NCBI GenBank assembly: GCA_021802745.1
Contig: JAJZRK010000009.1
Coordinates: forward strand, 1 to 27,631
DNA: 27,631 nucleotides
From: a bacterium
GTDB lineage: Bacteria; Gemmatimonadota; Gemmatimonadetes; Gemmatimonadales; Gemmatimonadaceae
Reading direction: 5' to 3'
Shown here: positions 1-7,027 of the stretch, piece by piece
Position numbering within the stretch: the stretch's first letter is position 1
Layout of the letters: each line of letters opens with the position of its first letter
Notes under the pieces: generated by a model
What the model was told of the DNA's origin: nothing
The model's input: only the letters and a program-made list of their open reading frames with translations
Databases searched by the model: none
Program-made: the position numbers and the translations under genes

Positions 1-1
1 G

Positions 2-496
2 CTCCAGGCCGAGCTTGAGCGGCTCCAGGGCACCCACCGCGATGACGCAGAGGCTCGGTCGTTAGCGCAGGTCGTGCTGGACCGGCATGCGATCGAAGCG
101 GAGAGACTGGGCCACGCCGAGCTGCGTCTCAGGCTCGAGGACGCGGCGGGCGTCTGGAAGAAGATGCATTCCAAGATCCTGGCATTCGAGCAGGTCCACG
201 ACCTCCTTGCGCTGCGCATCGTCGTACCGACCGAGACAGACTGCTACCATGCGCGCGGCGTCGTGCAGGACCTTGCTGCTCCGATCGTCGGTCGGTTCAA
301 GGACTACGTCGTCCAGCCAAAGTCCAACGGCCATCGGGGTCTGCACACGAGTGTGCGTGGGCCGGAGGGAGCGGTATTCGAGGTGCAGATTCGCTCCGTC
401 GCGATGCGCCGCCATGCCGATCAGGGGCCCGCCGCCTACGTGGACTACCAGCAGGCAACGCGAGTCCCGGCGAGCGCAACGCGCGCAGCCCCGTAG
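2..496 (+). CDS. RelA/SpoT synthetase-domain protein, 5' end outside window
   Basis: The frame is open from the first bases of the window, so the gene probably begins upstream. A GTG at 74 is only the first internal start-like codon. The translation aligns well with the (p)ppGpp synthetase domain of RelA/SpoT proteins. It has a DCYHARGVVQ stretch, then RFKDYVVQPKSNGHRGLH (matching the family RFKDYI-x-PKPNGYxSLH substrate loop) and FEVQIRS, which carries the catalytic Glu of the family E-[VI]-QIRT motif. The usual Tyr of the NGY loop is His here. The protein stops about 20 residues after the domain, so the TGS and ACT regulatory domains of long RSH proteins are absent. It could be a small alarmone synthetase or the tail of a truncated RSH. 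The next gene is convergent and appears unrelated. Confidence 0.75.
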   Translation, partial: LQAELERLQGTHRDDAEARSLAQVVLDRHAIEAERLGHAELRLRLEDAAGVWKKMHSKILAFEQVHDLLALRIVVPTETDCYHARGVVQDLAAPIVGRFKDYVVQPKSNGHRGLHTSVRGPEGAVFEVQIRSVAMRRHADQGPAAYVDYQQATRVPASATRAAP

Positions 497-586
497 GCAC
501 GTCTGCTGGGGTTCGTCGGCGCTGGTCGAGGTCGCGGTGGGCGTGACGGCGATGGCGCCGGCTGAGTTTCTGGCGAGCGCAGGGAT

Positions 587-1903
587 CTACAGCGATCTGG
601 CGATGGCCTCGATCGCTTTCGATCCGCTGCCAAATCGCGCCATGCTCTCCCGGTGCTCGGCCAAGGCCCCATAGGGAATGAACCGGACGGCAAGCTCTCC
701 GATGCGTTGAAACGCCGGACGAGCGAGCTGAGCGCGCACGTCGGCTTCACGGGCATCCGGAGCAACCAGATACAGACCGTGGGCGCTACCGGCTCCGGCG
801 CCAAGCGCCAGGTCGAGGAGCCGAACGATGCCGCTATAGATCGACGTGGTGTGCTCCACTTCAAACGCCGCGCGCACCTGATGGCTTGTCGCGTCGAGCC
901 ACAGGACATCGATAAGCCGGATGGCGTCAGCGCCCGGGCCACGCTGGAGAGCGTCAGGCAGCTCCTCAAGACAGCCATCGCCGAGTCGGCCATCTCCCAT
1001 CGCACGTCCCTGATCATTGCTCGCGATCCAGACGTCAAATCCAAGGGCCACGCCGAGATCGCGCAACCACCCCTGCACCTGGGTGTGCGACAGATCGTCC
1101 GTGGCTTCCGGCGGGAGTGCCGCCAATGCCGACGCTTGCACGGCCTGCTCAAGCGCGCCTCGCCAGGCTCGCTGCGCGTCAGCTGTCGCGTCCCCCTCGG
1201 CTGGCGGCGCTGGATATCGCCCGCTCCCGACATCGAACAGGAAGCTCGCGACGGCGCCCAGGTCATTGGACAGCACTCGGCGGTACCTCGTCGTCAGGTC
1301 GAGCATGCCCTGCCGCATGGCCAAGTAGGCGGACCACTTGCCGAGTGGCACTTTGACGCCCGTTACGAGTGCAAACCCCTTGGCGATCGCGGTATTGCTT
1401 GGCGGCGCAATGGTGGGATGCAGGAAATAGAGCAGGTTGGCGGTGGCCGGCCCGAGGCCCTTGATGCCACGCTTGTCCAGGCGGTGGATGGCCTCGAGGA
1501 GCTCCGTCTCGGAGTCACCGCAGCTGCACTGATCGAGGAACGTGGCGAAGGCGAGCTGGTTTTCGCGGTTCTCGTAAATATCCGGAATCCGCAGCTTCGG
1601 CTTCCAAAGAAACGCGTGATCCGCACCCCGGAAAAGCGGCCGCTGCTCGGCGATGGACTTCACGACGGTCTCGAGGGACGAGCCACGGTACTGTCGACCG
1701 AACGCGTCCGCACGGATCTCTTCGACCACGACCCCGAGGCCGCGACGGATGCTGCGGAAGTTCTTGAGTCGTTCCTCCCAGAGGAACCACCGATGGTAAG
1801 AACTGGATGGATCGTCGTGCCAACGGTCCAGCAGGGTGGCGAGCATGTCCATGGGCGGTTGGGTGCGCGAGGGAGCGGTGGCGCTACGTACAACAAAGTA
1901 CAC
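587..1903 (-). CDS. HhH/glycosylase-like protein with C-terminal restriction-endonuclease-like domain
   Basis: The protein has 438 residues from a GTG at 1903, which has a GGGA-type ribosome site. An ATG at 1852 (residue 18) is the alternative start but lacks one. Residues about 142-176 ([15 protein letters not shown], then [10 protein letters not shown]) resemble the helix-hairpin-helix and following segment of HhH-GPD DNA glycosylases, but Asn170 sits where the catalytic Asp would be expected. The C-terminal part has IDVLW (Asp332) and [12 protein letters not shown] (Glu348, Glu350), typical of restriction-endonuclease-like proteins. The D-x15-E-x-E spacing recalls the BamHI type of PD-(D/E)XK active site. 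No methyltransferase partner is visible in the window. A long open frame on the opposite strand is a GC-rich shadow. A nuclease function, possibly in defence or repair, is inferred from motifs only. Confidence 0.65.
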   Translation of the reverse strand: MYFVVRSATAPSRTQPPMDMLATLLDRWHDDPSSSYHRWFLWEERLKNFRSIRRGLGVVVEEIRADAFGRQYRGSSLETVVKSIAEQRPLFRGADHAFLWKPKLRIPDIYENRENQLAFATFLDQCSCGDSETELLEAIHRLDKRGIKGLGPATANLLYFLHPTIAPPSNTAIAKGFALVTGVKVPLGKWSAYLAMRQGMLDLTTRYRRVLSNDLGAVASFLFDVGSGRYPAPPAEGDATADAQRAWRGALEQAVQASALAALPPEATDDLSHTQVQGWLRDLGVALGFDVWIASNDQGRAMGDGRLGDGCLEELPDALQRGPGADAIRLIDVLWLDATSHQVRAAFEVEHTTSIYSGIVRLLDLALGAGAGSAHGLYLVAPDAREADVRAQLARPAFQRIGELAVRFIPYGALAEHRESMARFGSGSKAIEAIARSL

Positions 1904-1987
1904 CGCTTTCCCGGAGTAAGCGTCCGAAGCCAGGGTGGTCCATTGACAGTGATCGGCTGACCAATTTGATTGCTCGCATCACGCGGT

Positions 1988-2004
1988 TTTTATAGACCAT
2001 AAAA
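1988..2004. promoter_or_regulatory. BlaI-type operator candidate, copy 1
   Basis: The sequence TTTTATAGACCATAAAA is a perfect 6-bp inverted repeat around a 5-bp centre. It lies 29 bp upstream of the TolC-family gene and about 85 bp from the divergent nuclease gene. A TTGACA lies at 1943-1948 and a TTGATT at 1966-1971. The latter, with the TTATAG inside the operator, could form a weak promoter that a bound repressor would cover. Copies 2 (4812-4828) and 3 (6976-6992) have the same arm lengths and spacing. Confidence 0.7.
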
Positions 2005-2019
2005 TCGACGCCACCTCGG

Positions 2020-2029
2020 CCCCCCCCCC
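2020..2029 (+). repeat. C10 homopolymer ahead of TolC-family gene
   Basis: Ten consecutive C residues lie directly before the ATG at 2034, where a ribosome binding site would normally be. No purine-rich ribosome site is visible. The tract could be slippage-prone, or its length could be a sequencing artefact. Confidence 0.8.
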
Positions 2030-2033
2030 TTTT

Positions 2034-3395
2034 ATGTCGCTCCCCCCGACGGCACCGCGACGTCGTCTCATGATCGCGGCCATCCTCACCAGCACCGCCT
2101 GCGTGCCGCCAGCCGTTCACCGTGGATCGGCTGGTGTCGCCATGCGGGTGAGCGATCGCACCGACGTTCGTCCGGCGTGGGGTGCCATCGATTCGACGGT
2201 CGCTCCCGCAGCGGCGATCCCGGCTGGTCCGCTCGAAATGGACGCCGCCATACGGCTGGCGCTCGTGCGTAGCCCGCGCGTGCGGGCTTCGCTCGCCGAA
2301 GTCGGCATCTCCCAGGCCGAACTGTGGCAGGCGGCGACGCTCCCGAACCCCGTGCTCGACCTGTTGTACGGCGCTCCACGCACCGGCATTTCCGTCTCGA
2401 ATGTCGGCGTCGGCTTCGCATTCGTCCGTGCAATCCAGATGCCTCTTCGTCGCCGACTGGCGAGCGCCGAGCTGGCGAGCACCGAAGCGCACGTGGCCGA
2501 CGTGGTGCTCGGCGTCATGACCGATGTTCAGCGCGCGTATCTCGACGTCCAGTACGCGCAACAGGTGCTGGAACTTCGCACGACGTTTGCCGCCGCGACG
2601 GCGGCGTCGGCCGGTGCGGCCAAGGCGCTTCGCGAGGCGGGTAACGTGCCTGCGGTCGTGCTCTTGAGCGAACAGGCGATGGCCGAGCAGAGCGTCGCCG
2701 ACGTCGCCGGGGCCGAAGGCGCACTCGTCGGTTCGCGTGCCGAGTTAGGGCGGCTGATGGCCGCCGGGGTTGGTGACACCACTTGGACGATTCCCGAACG
2801 GCTGCGCGGTCCCGGCACAGACAAGTGGCCCGTGGGCGCACTCGACTCGCTCGCCGTTGCCCTCCGTCTCGATGTCGCGGCCGCGCGCGAGAGCGCCCGC
2901 GCCGCCGCCATCGCCCTGGGTCTCGACGAACGGTTTCGCTTGCTGAGGGACGGGACGATTGGCGTCTTCCTGGAACGTGAGCCGGACGGACGTTTCGCCG
3001 GCCCATCCGGGGGTATCCCTCTCCCGGTGTTCGACCGGGGCGGTGCCGCCCTCGCCCGGGCCCGCGCCCAGCTCGCGCAGCGCATCGCGTGGCACGACGC
3101 GCTGGTCGTGGATGTGCACGCGCAGGTCCGTACGCATCTTGGCCAGGTGCGAAGCGCTGCGCAGCGAGCGCATCACCTGCGCACCGTGGTGCTGCCCCTC
3201 CGCCAGCGCGTGCTCGACGAAGTGCAGCGTCACGTGAACGCCATGGATGCCTCGATTTTCGCACTGCTGCAAGCGAAACAGGCCGAACTCGACGCAGGCC
3301 GCCGGTATCTCGATGCTCTGCGCGACTACTGGCTCGCCCGTTCGGGGCTCGAGCGTGCCGTGGGGAGCGCGCTGCCACCAGCGGGGACTCACTGA
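2034..3395 (+). CDS. TolC-family outer-membrane efflux protein (copper block)
   Basis: This is a 453-residue outer-membrane channel protein of the TolC/CusC family. The N-terminus has RRR, a hydrophobic stretch and a Cys at ILTSTAC, suggesting a signal peptide and perhaps lipid attachment, although the -3 residue is not the usual Leu. The body shows the two repeated family segments: a helix opening LEMDAAIRLALVRSPRVRA, then TLPNPVLDLLYG, and a second repeat near GIPLPVFDRGGAALARARAQ. The start at 2034 has no clear ribosome site; an ATG at 2070 is an alternative. Its TGA overlaps an ATG at 3395, and the multicopper oxidase follows, so the two genes are cotranscribed. No RND pump or adaptor lies in this unit, so the channel either works with a partner elsewhere or has a PcoB/CopB-like auxiliary role with the oxidase. 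Confidence 0.85.
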   Translation: MSLPPTAPRRRLMIAAILTSTACVPPAVHRGSAGVAMRVSDRTDVRPAWGAIDSTVAPAAAIPAGPLEMDAAIRLALVRSPRVRASLAEVGISQAELWQAATLPNPVLDLLYGAPRTGISVSNVGVGFAFVRAIQMPLRRRLASAELASTEAHVADVVLGVMTDVQRAYLDVQYAQQVLELRTTFAAATAASAGAAKALREAGNVPAVVLLSEQAMAEQSVADVAGAEGALVGSRAELGRLMAAGVGDTTWTIPERLRGPGTDKWPVGALDSLAVALRLDVAAARESARAAAIALGLDERFRLLRDGTIGVFLEREPDGRFAGPSGGIPLPVFDRGGAALARARAQLAQRIAWHDALVVDVHAQVRTHLGQVRSAAQRAHHLRTVVLPLRQRVLDEVQRHVNAMDASIFALLQAKQAELDAGRRYLDALRDYWLARSGLERAVGSALPPAGTH

Positions 3396-3396
3396 T

Positions 3397-3406
3397 GGAG
3401 GAGGAA
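3397..3406 (+). promoter_or_regulatory. Strong ribosome binding site fixing the oxidase start
   Basis: GGAGGAGGAA ends six bases before the ATG at 3413 and overlaps the first codons of the alternative start at 3395. It therefore selects 3413 as the start of the multicopper oxidase. Confidence 0.75.
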
Positions 3407-3412
3407 CAGCCG

Positions 3413-4771
3413 ATGACCACCATCGACCCCTCGCCGGAGGGCACCACCCTGTCCCGGCGAGACTTGATGCGCCAGGGCGCCGCGGCCCTCGCGGGCGGAG
3501 CACTCGTCATGGGCGCGCTTCCCACGAGCGCTCAGGCAGCGGCGATCGTGGTGGAGACGCCAGCACCGCCGGCAGCTCGCGCGCGGTCGATGCCGCCGGG
3601 TCGTCCAGGCGTCGACTACACGCCCGTGGTCACACCCAACGGGGCGACGCTCCCGTTTCGGCTCGTGAACGGCGTGAAAGTCTTCCATCTCACGGCCGAA
3701 CCGCTTAGTCACGAGTTTGCGCCTGGACTGCGCGCGACGTGCTGGGGGTACAACGGGCGGACCCCTGGTCCGACCATCGAAGCAGTCGAAGGTGATCGCG
3801 TTCGCATCTACGTCACCAACAAGCTCCCGGAGCCGACAAGTGTCCACTGGCACGGCGTGATCCTGCCGTCGGGAATGGATGGCGTCGCTGGACTCAGTCA
3901 CGCGCCGATTCCCGTGGACGCGACGTTCAAGTACGAGTTCACCCTGCGGCAGCACGGTACCCTGATGTACCATGCGCACTATGACGAAATGGTGCAGCAG
4001 GGGCTCGGCCTGACGGGGATGTTCGTCATTCATCCGCGCAATCCCGCGAGCCGCCCGGATCGCGATTTCGTGCTGCTCTCGGGCGAGTGGAAGGTCCCCA
4101 TCGGTGCGTCACGGCCCGACCCCAACGAGATGTCCGATTTCAACATCCTCACCTTCAATGGCAAGGCCTTTCCCGCGACCGAACCGCTGCAGATACAACT
4201 CGGGGAGCGGGTGCGCATTCGACTGGGCAACCTGAGCGCGATGAGTCACCACCCCATCCACGTGCACGGCCTCTCCTGGCGCGTCGTGGCCACTGACGGC
4301 GGGGACATCGCGACGGCCGGTCAATGGCCGGAGACCACGGTGCTGGTGCCCGTTGGATCGACGCGCACGGTCGAGTTCGTCGCCAGCAACCCGGGTGATT
4401 GGGCCATGCACTGCCACATGACGCATCACGTCATGAACCAGATGGGGCACAGCGGTACCAACGTGGTGGGGGCCGATTCCGGTGCCATCGATCAGCTGTC
4501 GTCCCCCTTGGTGCCGAGCTACATGACCATGGGTGCGACCGGCATGGGTGAAATGGCCGAGATGGGGATGTCCATTCCCGACGGCTCCATCTCGATGCTG
4601 GGCGGTGCCGGTCCGCACGGCTACATCGACATGGGCGGCATGTTCACGATCCTGAAGATCCGTGACCGTCTGCCGCGCGGTGGCAATTCGGGGTGGTACG
4701 AGAATCCGCCTGGCACCGCGGCCGTCGAAGCGACCGCAGACGAGTTGCGCCGGGACGGCATCGGCGGGTAG
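3413..4771 (+). CDS. Tat-exported multicopper oxidase (copper oxidase)
   Basis: This 452-residue periplasmic multicopper oxidase probably converts Cu(I) to the less toxic Cu(II). A twin-arginine signal (LSRRDLMRQGAAALAGG) opens the protein. All four copper-ligand clusters are visible: HWHG (His145, His147), HAHYDE (His187, His189), HHPIHVHG (279-286) and HCHMTHHVMNQM (333-344). The last cluster contains the type-1 Cys334 and the axial Met344. The region from about residue 370 is Met-rich (YMTMGATGMGEMAEMGM), which suggests an additional Cu(I)-binding surface. The start at 3413 is preferred over 3395 because of the ribosome site ahead of it. The gene is coupled to the TolC-family gene upstream, as in PcoAB-like arrangements. 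Oxidase identity is firm; the substrate is inferred from family and context. Confidence 0.93.
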   Translation: MTTIDPSPEGTTLSRRDLMRQGAAALAGGALVMGALPTSAQAAAIVVETPAPPAARARSMPPGRPGVDYTPVVTPNGATLPFRLVNGVKVFHLTAEPLSHEFAPGLRATCWGYNGRTPGPTIEAVEGDRVRIYVTNKLPEPTSVHWHGVILPSGMDGVAGLSHAPIPVDATFKYEFTLRQHGTLMYHAHYDEMVQQGLGLTGMFVIHPRNPASRPDRDFVLLSGEWKVPIGASRPDPNEMSDFNILTFNGKAFPATEPLQIQLGERVRIRLGNLSAMSHHPIHVHGLSWRVVATDGGDIATAGQWPETTVLVPVGSTRTVEFVASNPGDWAMHCHMTHHVMNQMGHSGTNVVGADSGAIDQLSSPLVPSYMTMGATGMGEMAEMGMSIPDGSISMLGGAGPHGYIDMGGMFTILKIRDRLPRGGNSGWYENPPGTAAVEATADELRRDGIGG

Positions 4772-4811
4772 CAACCCCGCACACCTCCCCATGACTCGCG
4801 CGGCCCGCTCG

Positions 4812-4828
4812 CTTTACGAGCGATAAAA
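4812..4828. promoter_or_regulatory. BlaI-type operator candidate, copy 2
   Basis: CTTTACGAGCGATAAAA has the same 6-5-6 architecture as copies 1 and 3. It lies 62 bp ahead of the BlaI-like repressor gene, between it and the multicopper oxidase. This position fits autoregulation of the regulatory operon. GATAAA inside it could serve as a -10 element. Confidence 0.65.
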
Positions 4829-4890
4829 CACCACGTATCTTTCCGTTGAGCGGCAACCAGAGCTACTCGCACACCGAATCGGAGGACGGG

Positions 4891-5358
4891 ATGGCGTCGT
4901 CGAGACATGGAAGCCGGACGCGTCCGGAGCCCAAGTTGCAGGACACGGTTCGGCTGTCCGCCGATGGGCTGGCGAAGGTGCTTGGCGACCTCGAAGCCCG
5001 CCTGCTGCGCACGGTGTGGGCGCTCGGACGCCCGGCCACGGCGCGTGAGATTCACGAGCGGCTGGTGCGGTCGCACGCCGTCTCGCCCTTGACCTCCATC
5101 ACCGTGTTGAATCGACTGGTGGCTAAACGCATCCTCGACCGCACGCGCTCCGACGACCGATACCACTACACGGCGCGGCTCGATGAATCGGCGTTCATGG
5201 CGCATGCGTCGCGTCGTGTCGTGAAGGGCATTCTCTCGCTTGGGCCCGATGCCGTCGCTGCGTCGCTGGTGGATGTGCTCGCTGAGCAGGATCCCGCGCA
5301 GCTCGAGGACCTCGCACGCCTGGTGCGACGCAAGCTGCGCGAGCGCGACGGGGGCTGA
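4891..5358 (+). CDS. BlaI/MecI/CopY-family transcriptional repressor
   Basis: This 155-residue cytoplasmic winged-helix repressor of the penicillinase-repressor family has the family core: LEARLLRTVWALGRPATAREIHERL (first helices), SITVLNRLVAKRIL (recognition helix) and DRYHYTARL (wing). A C-terminal dimerisation segment follows. The ATG at 4891 is chosen because GGAGGA lies just ahead of it; the frame extends to a TTG at 4846 without a ribosome site. The stop is five bases before the M56 gene, the classical BlaI-BlaR1 order, but no beta-lactamase is in the window and the surrounding genes are for copper. It is therefore inferred to repress the copper genes through the 17-bp sites at 1988, 4812 and 6976, in the manner of CopY. 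Confidence 0.88.
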   Translation: MASSRHGSRTRPEPKLQDTVRLSADGLAKVLGDLEARLLRTVWALGRPATAREIHERLVRSHAVSPLTSITVLNRLVAKRILDRTRSDDRYHYTARLDESAFMAHASRRVVKGILSLGPDAVAASLVDVLAEQDPAQLEDLARLVRRKLRERDGG

Positions 5359-5363
5359 GCCGC

Positions 5364-6401
5364 GTGGCCGCCGCCGTGCCAGCAATCTTGCCGCCTCTCG
5401 TTCGTCGCGAACAACGACATCGGCGGCGGGTGTTGCTCGCGCTCGCTGCACTGCTGTTGCTGAGCATCAGTCCGGTCGTCGGCCACCACCTGATCCGGGT
5501 CGTGCCGTGGCTGTCCGCGTCGCAGCAGCACCTCGGCATCTTCTGCCTCGTGGCGCTGCATCACCTGCTCGCACCCGTCCACACCGCCTTCCACGCGCTC
5601 CTCTACGCCGGAATCGCGTACACGGTCTTCGACCGTACCCGCGCGGTGAGGCATCATGCGCACGTGATGCGCGCCGTGCCCGTGGACCAATCGCCGCTCG
5701 CAAGGAGCGTGCGCGAGGCCGCGTCGCGCGCTGGCCTCGATGCCAGGCGCGTTCATGCCGTAGATGGGCTGCCGAACCCGGCGTTCACGACCGGCTGGTG
5801 GCGCCCCCGGGTGTACGTGGCGAGCGACCTGGCGCAGCGCCTCTCTGACGACGAGCTGACCGCGGTTCTCGCCCACGAGGCCGAACACGTGCGTCGACGC
5901 GATCCGCTACGCCTCTTTGCACTCCGCTCGCTGGCCGGCATCCTGTTCTGGCTTCCCGCGATCCGCCGGCTCGTCGACGATCTCGTTGACGAAACGGAGA
6001 TTGCCGCAGACGATGCCGCCGCACGCGCGCACGCGCTGCCGTTGGCCAGCGCGATTCTGCGCCTGGCCGGCGCGAACCTGGACGCCCCGGAGCCCGCGGT
6101 CGGCTTTCAGCGAACCGACCTGATGGCGCGCCGAATCCGGCGCTTGGCGGGCGAAGACGTCTCCGTCGGCACGCATGTGTCGCGATCGGCCATCGGCGCG
6201 GCCGCGACTGCCCTGCTGTTGGCATGGGCGTCCGGTCTGATGGTGCTGCATCCCTTGGCGGCGCCCGGCGACCCCGCCGCCCACTGCGAGCACCGAGGGT
6301 CCTGGGCGATTGCGCACCTCATTTGTCCCGGACTCACGGCGAGTCACGCGCCAGGCCAGTGCCCCCACACGAGCGCGCGGCGCTCGTCACCTTCTACCTG
6401 A
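5364..6401 (+). CDS. M56-family (BlaR1-like) membrane metalloprotease, likely metal sensor
   Basis: This 345-residue integral membrane zinc protease starts at a GTG five bases after blaI. TM segments are predicted near residues 23-44, 57-89, 183-200 and 276-297. The cytoplasmic zincin motif is AHEAEH (HEAEH, 171-175), with the downstream Glu of VDETEIAADDAA (about 210-212). BlaR1 proteins have a C-terminal penicillin-binding sensor of about 250 residues. Here it is replaced by a tail of about 45 residues after the last TM, carrying His307, Cys308, His310, His318, Cys321, His328, Cys333 and His335. TM2 is also His-rich. I infer that the tail binds copper or another thiophilic ion, and that activation leads to cleavage of the neighbouring repressor. 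The family and the pairing are clear; the ligand is not. Confidence 0.85.
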   Translation: MAAAVPAILPPLVRREQRHRRRVLLALAALLLLSISPVVGHHLIRVVPWLSASQQHLGIFCLVALHHLLAPVHTAFHALLYAGIAYTVFDRTRAVRHHAHVMRAVPVDQSPLARSVREAASRAGLDARRVHAVDGLPNPAFTTGWWRPRVYVASDLAQRLSDDELTAVLAHEAEHVRRRDPLRLFALRSLAGILFWLPAIRRLVDDLVDETEIAADDAAARAHALPLASAILRLAGANLDAPEPAVGFQRTDLMARRIRRLAGEDVSVGTHVSRSAIGAAATALLLAWASGLMVLHPLAAPGDPAAHCEHRGSWAIAHLICPGLTASHAPGQCPHTSARRSSPST

Positions 6402-6412
6402 GGCCCCCGCAT

Positions 6413-6904
6413 ATGATCCCGCTCCGCCGAGTCGCCCTCCTCGCGACCGCCCTCTGCCTTGGCTCGACCGCCGTCGCCGCCCAAACCGGTCGCGACGCCG
6501 ATCGAGGAGAGACCGCGCGCGTTGCCGCAACGCTGACGGCTGTCTTCACGGCCGCGGAACGCAACGACCTCGCCGCGTTGGATTCGCTCTATGCCGGTGA
6601 CAGCCTCACCATCTTCGAAGGGGCGGGCGTGAATCGCGGATGGTCCGACTACCGAGATCATCACCTCGCGCCGGAACTGCGCGAGATGAAGAACTTGCAG
6701 TACCGTCCCGCAGACATTGAGGTGCATGTTGACGGCGCGACCGCGTGGGTGCTCTTTCGGTACACGCTGAAAGCCGAGGTGAACGGTCGCGCCGTCGATT
6801 CCATCGGCCGCGGGACGGCGGTGCTCGAGCGCCACGGCGCCCGGTGGGTCGTTCGCCACGTGCAGACTGCTGGGCGCGCTCGTCGCCCCACCGATCCGAC
6901 CTGA
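6413..6904 (+). CDS. Secreted NTF2-like (DUF4440/SnoaL-like) protein
   Basis: This 163-residue protein has a clear Sec signal peptide (RRVALLATALCLGSTAVAAQ). The mature part shows the alpha-helix plus cone fold pattern of nuclear-transport-factor-2-like proteins: an N-terminal helix LTAVFTAAERNDLAALDSLYA, the segment GVNRGWSDYRDHHL, and strands ending in GTAVLERHGARWVVRHVQT. The ATG at 6413 follows the M56 stop by 11 bases with a GAGG ribosome site, so it belongs to the blaI-M56 operon. No catalytic set is evident beyond the pocket His pair in DYRDHHL. A periplasmic ligand-binding or chaperone-like role in the copper response is possible but unproven. Confidence 0.75.
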   Translation: MIPLRRVALLATALCLGSTAVAAQTGRDADRGETARVAATLTAVFTAAERNDLAALDSLYAGDSLTIFEGAGVNRGWSDYRDHHLAPELREMKNLQYRPADIEVHVDGATAWVLFRYTLKAEVNGRAVDSIGRGTAVLERHGARWVVRHVQTAGRARRPTDPT

Positions 6905-6975
6905 GGAACATCTCAGTCACGGCGGTGTTCCCGTTCCCATGTCCTCGCAGTTGGCTTTTCCGACGCGCTATGATA

Positions 6976-6992
6976 TTTTACGAGGCATAAAA
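6976..6992. promoter_or_regulatory. BlaI-type operator candidate, copy 3
   Basis: TTTTACGAGGCATAAAA lies 35 bp ahead of the copC-copD start. A good -10 hexamer, TATGAT (6969-6974), lies two bases upstream of it. The operator would then cover the transcription start, a simple steric-block arrangement. It matches copy 2 at 14 of 17 positions. Confidence 0.7.
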
Positions 6993-7027
6993 TCTCCTGA
7001 TGCATCGTGCCCCCCCGGAGCTACGCA

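Noticed and set aside
653..1960. 435-codon open frame on + opposite the nuclease-like gene
   Set aside because: It is antisense to a - protein with recognisable HhH and [12 protein letters not shown] segments. Its own translation has no family features and its existence follows from high GC.
3089..3412. Longer N-terminus for the multicopper oxidase
   Set aside because: The frame is open upstream but overlaps the TolC-family gene. The Tat signal and the GGAGGAGGAA ribosome site both place the start at 3413.
4764..4780. GCGGG/CCCGC hairpin as terminator of the oxidase gene
   Set aside because: The stem is only 5 bp, encloses the stop codon and has no following T-run.
4891..6401. Beta-lactam resistance regulator
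   Set aside because: BlaI and M56 are present, but there is no penicillin-binding sensor domain, no beta-lactamase and no TACA/TGTA operator. All neighbours are copper genes.
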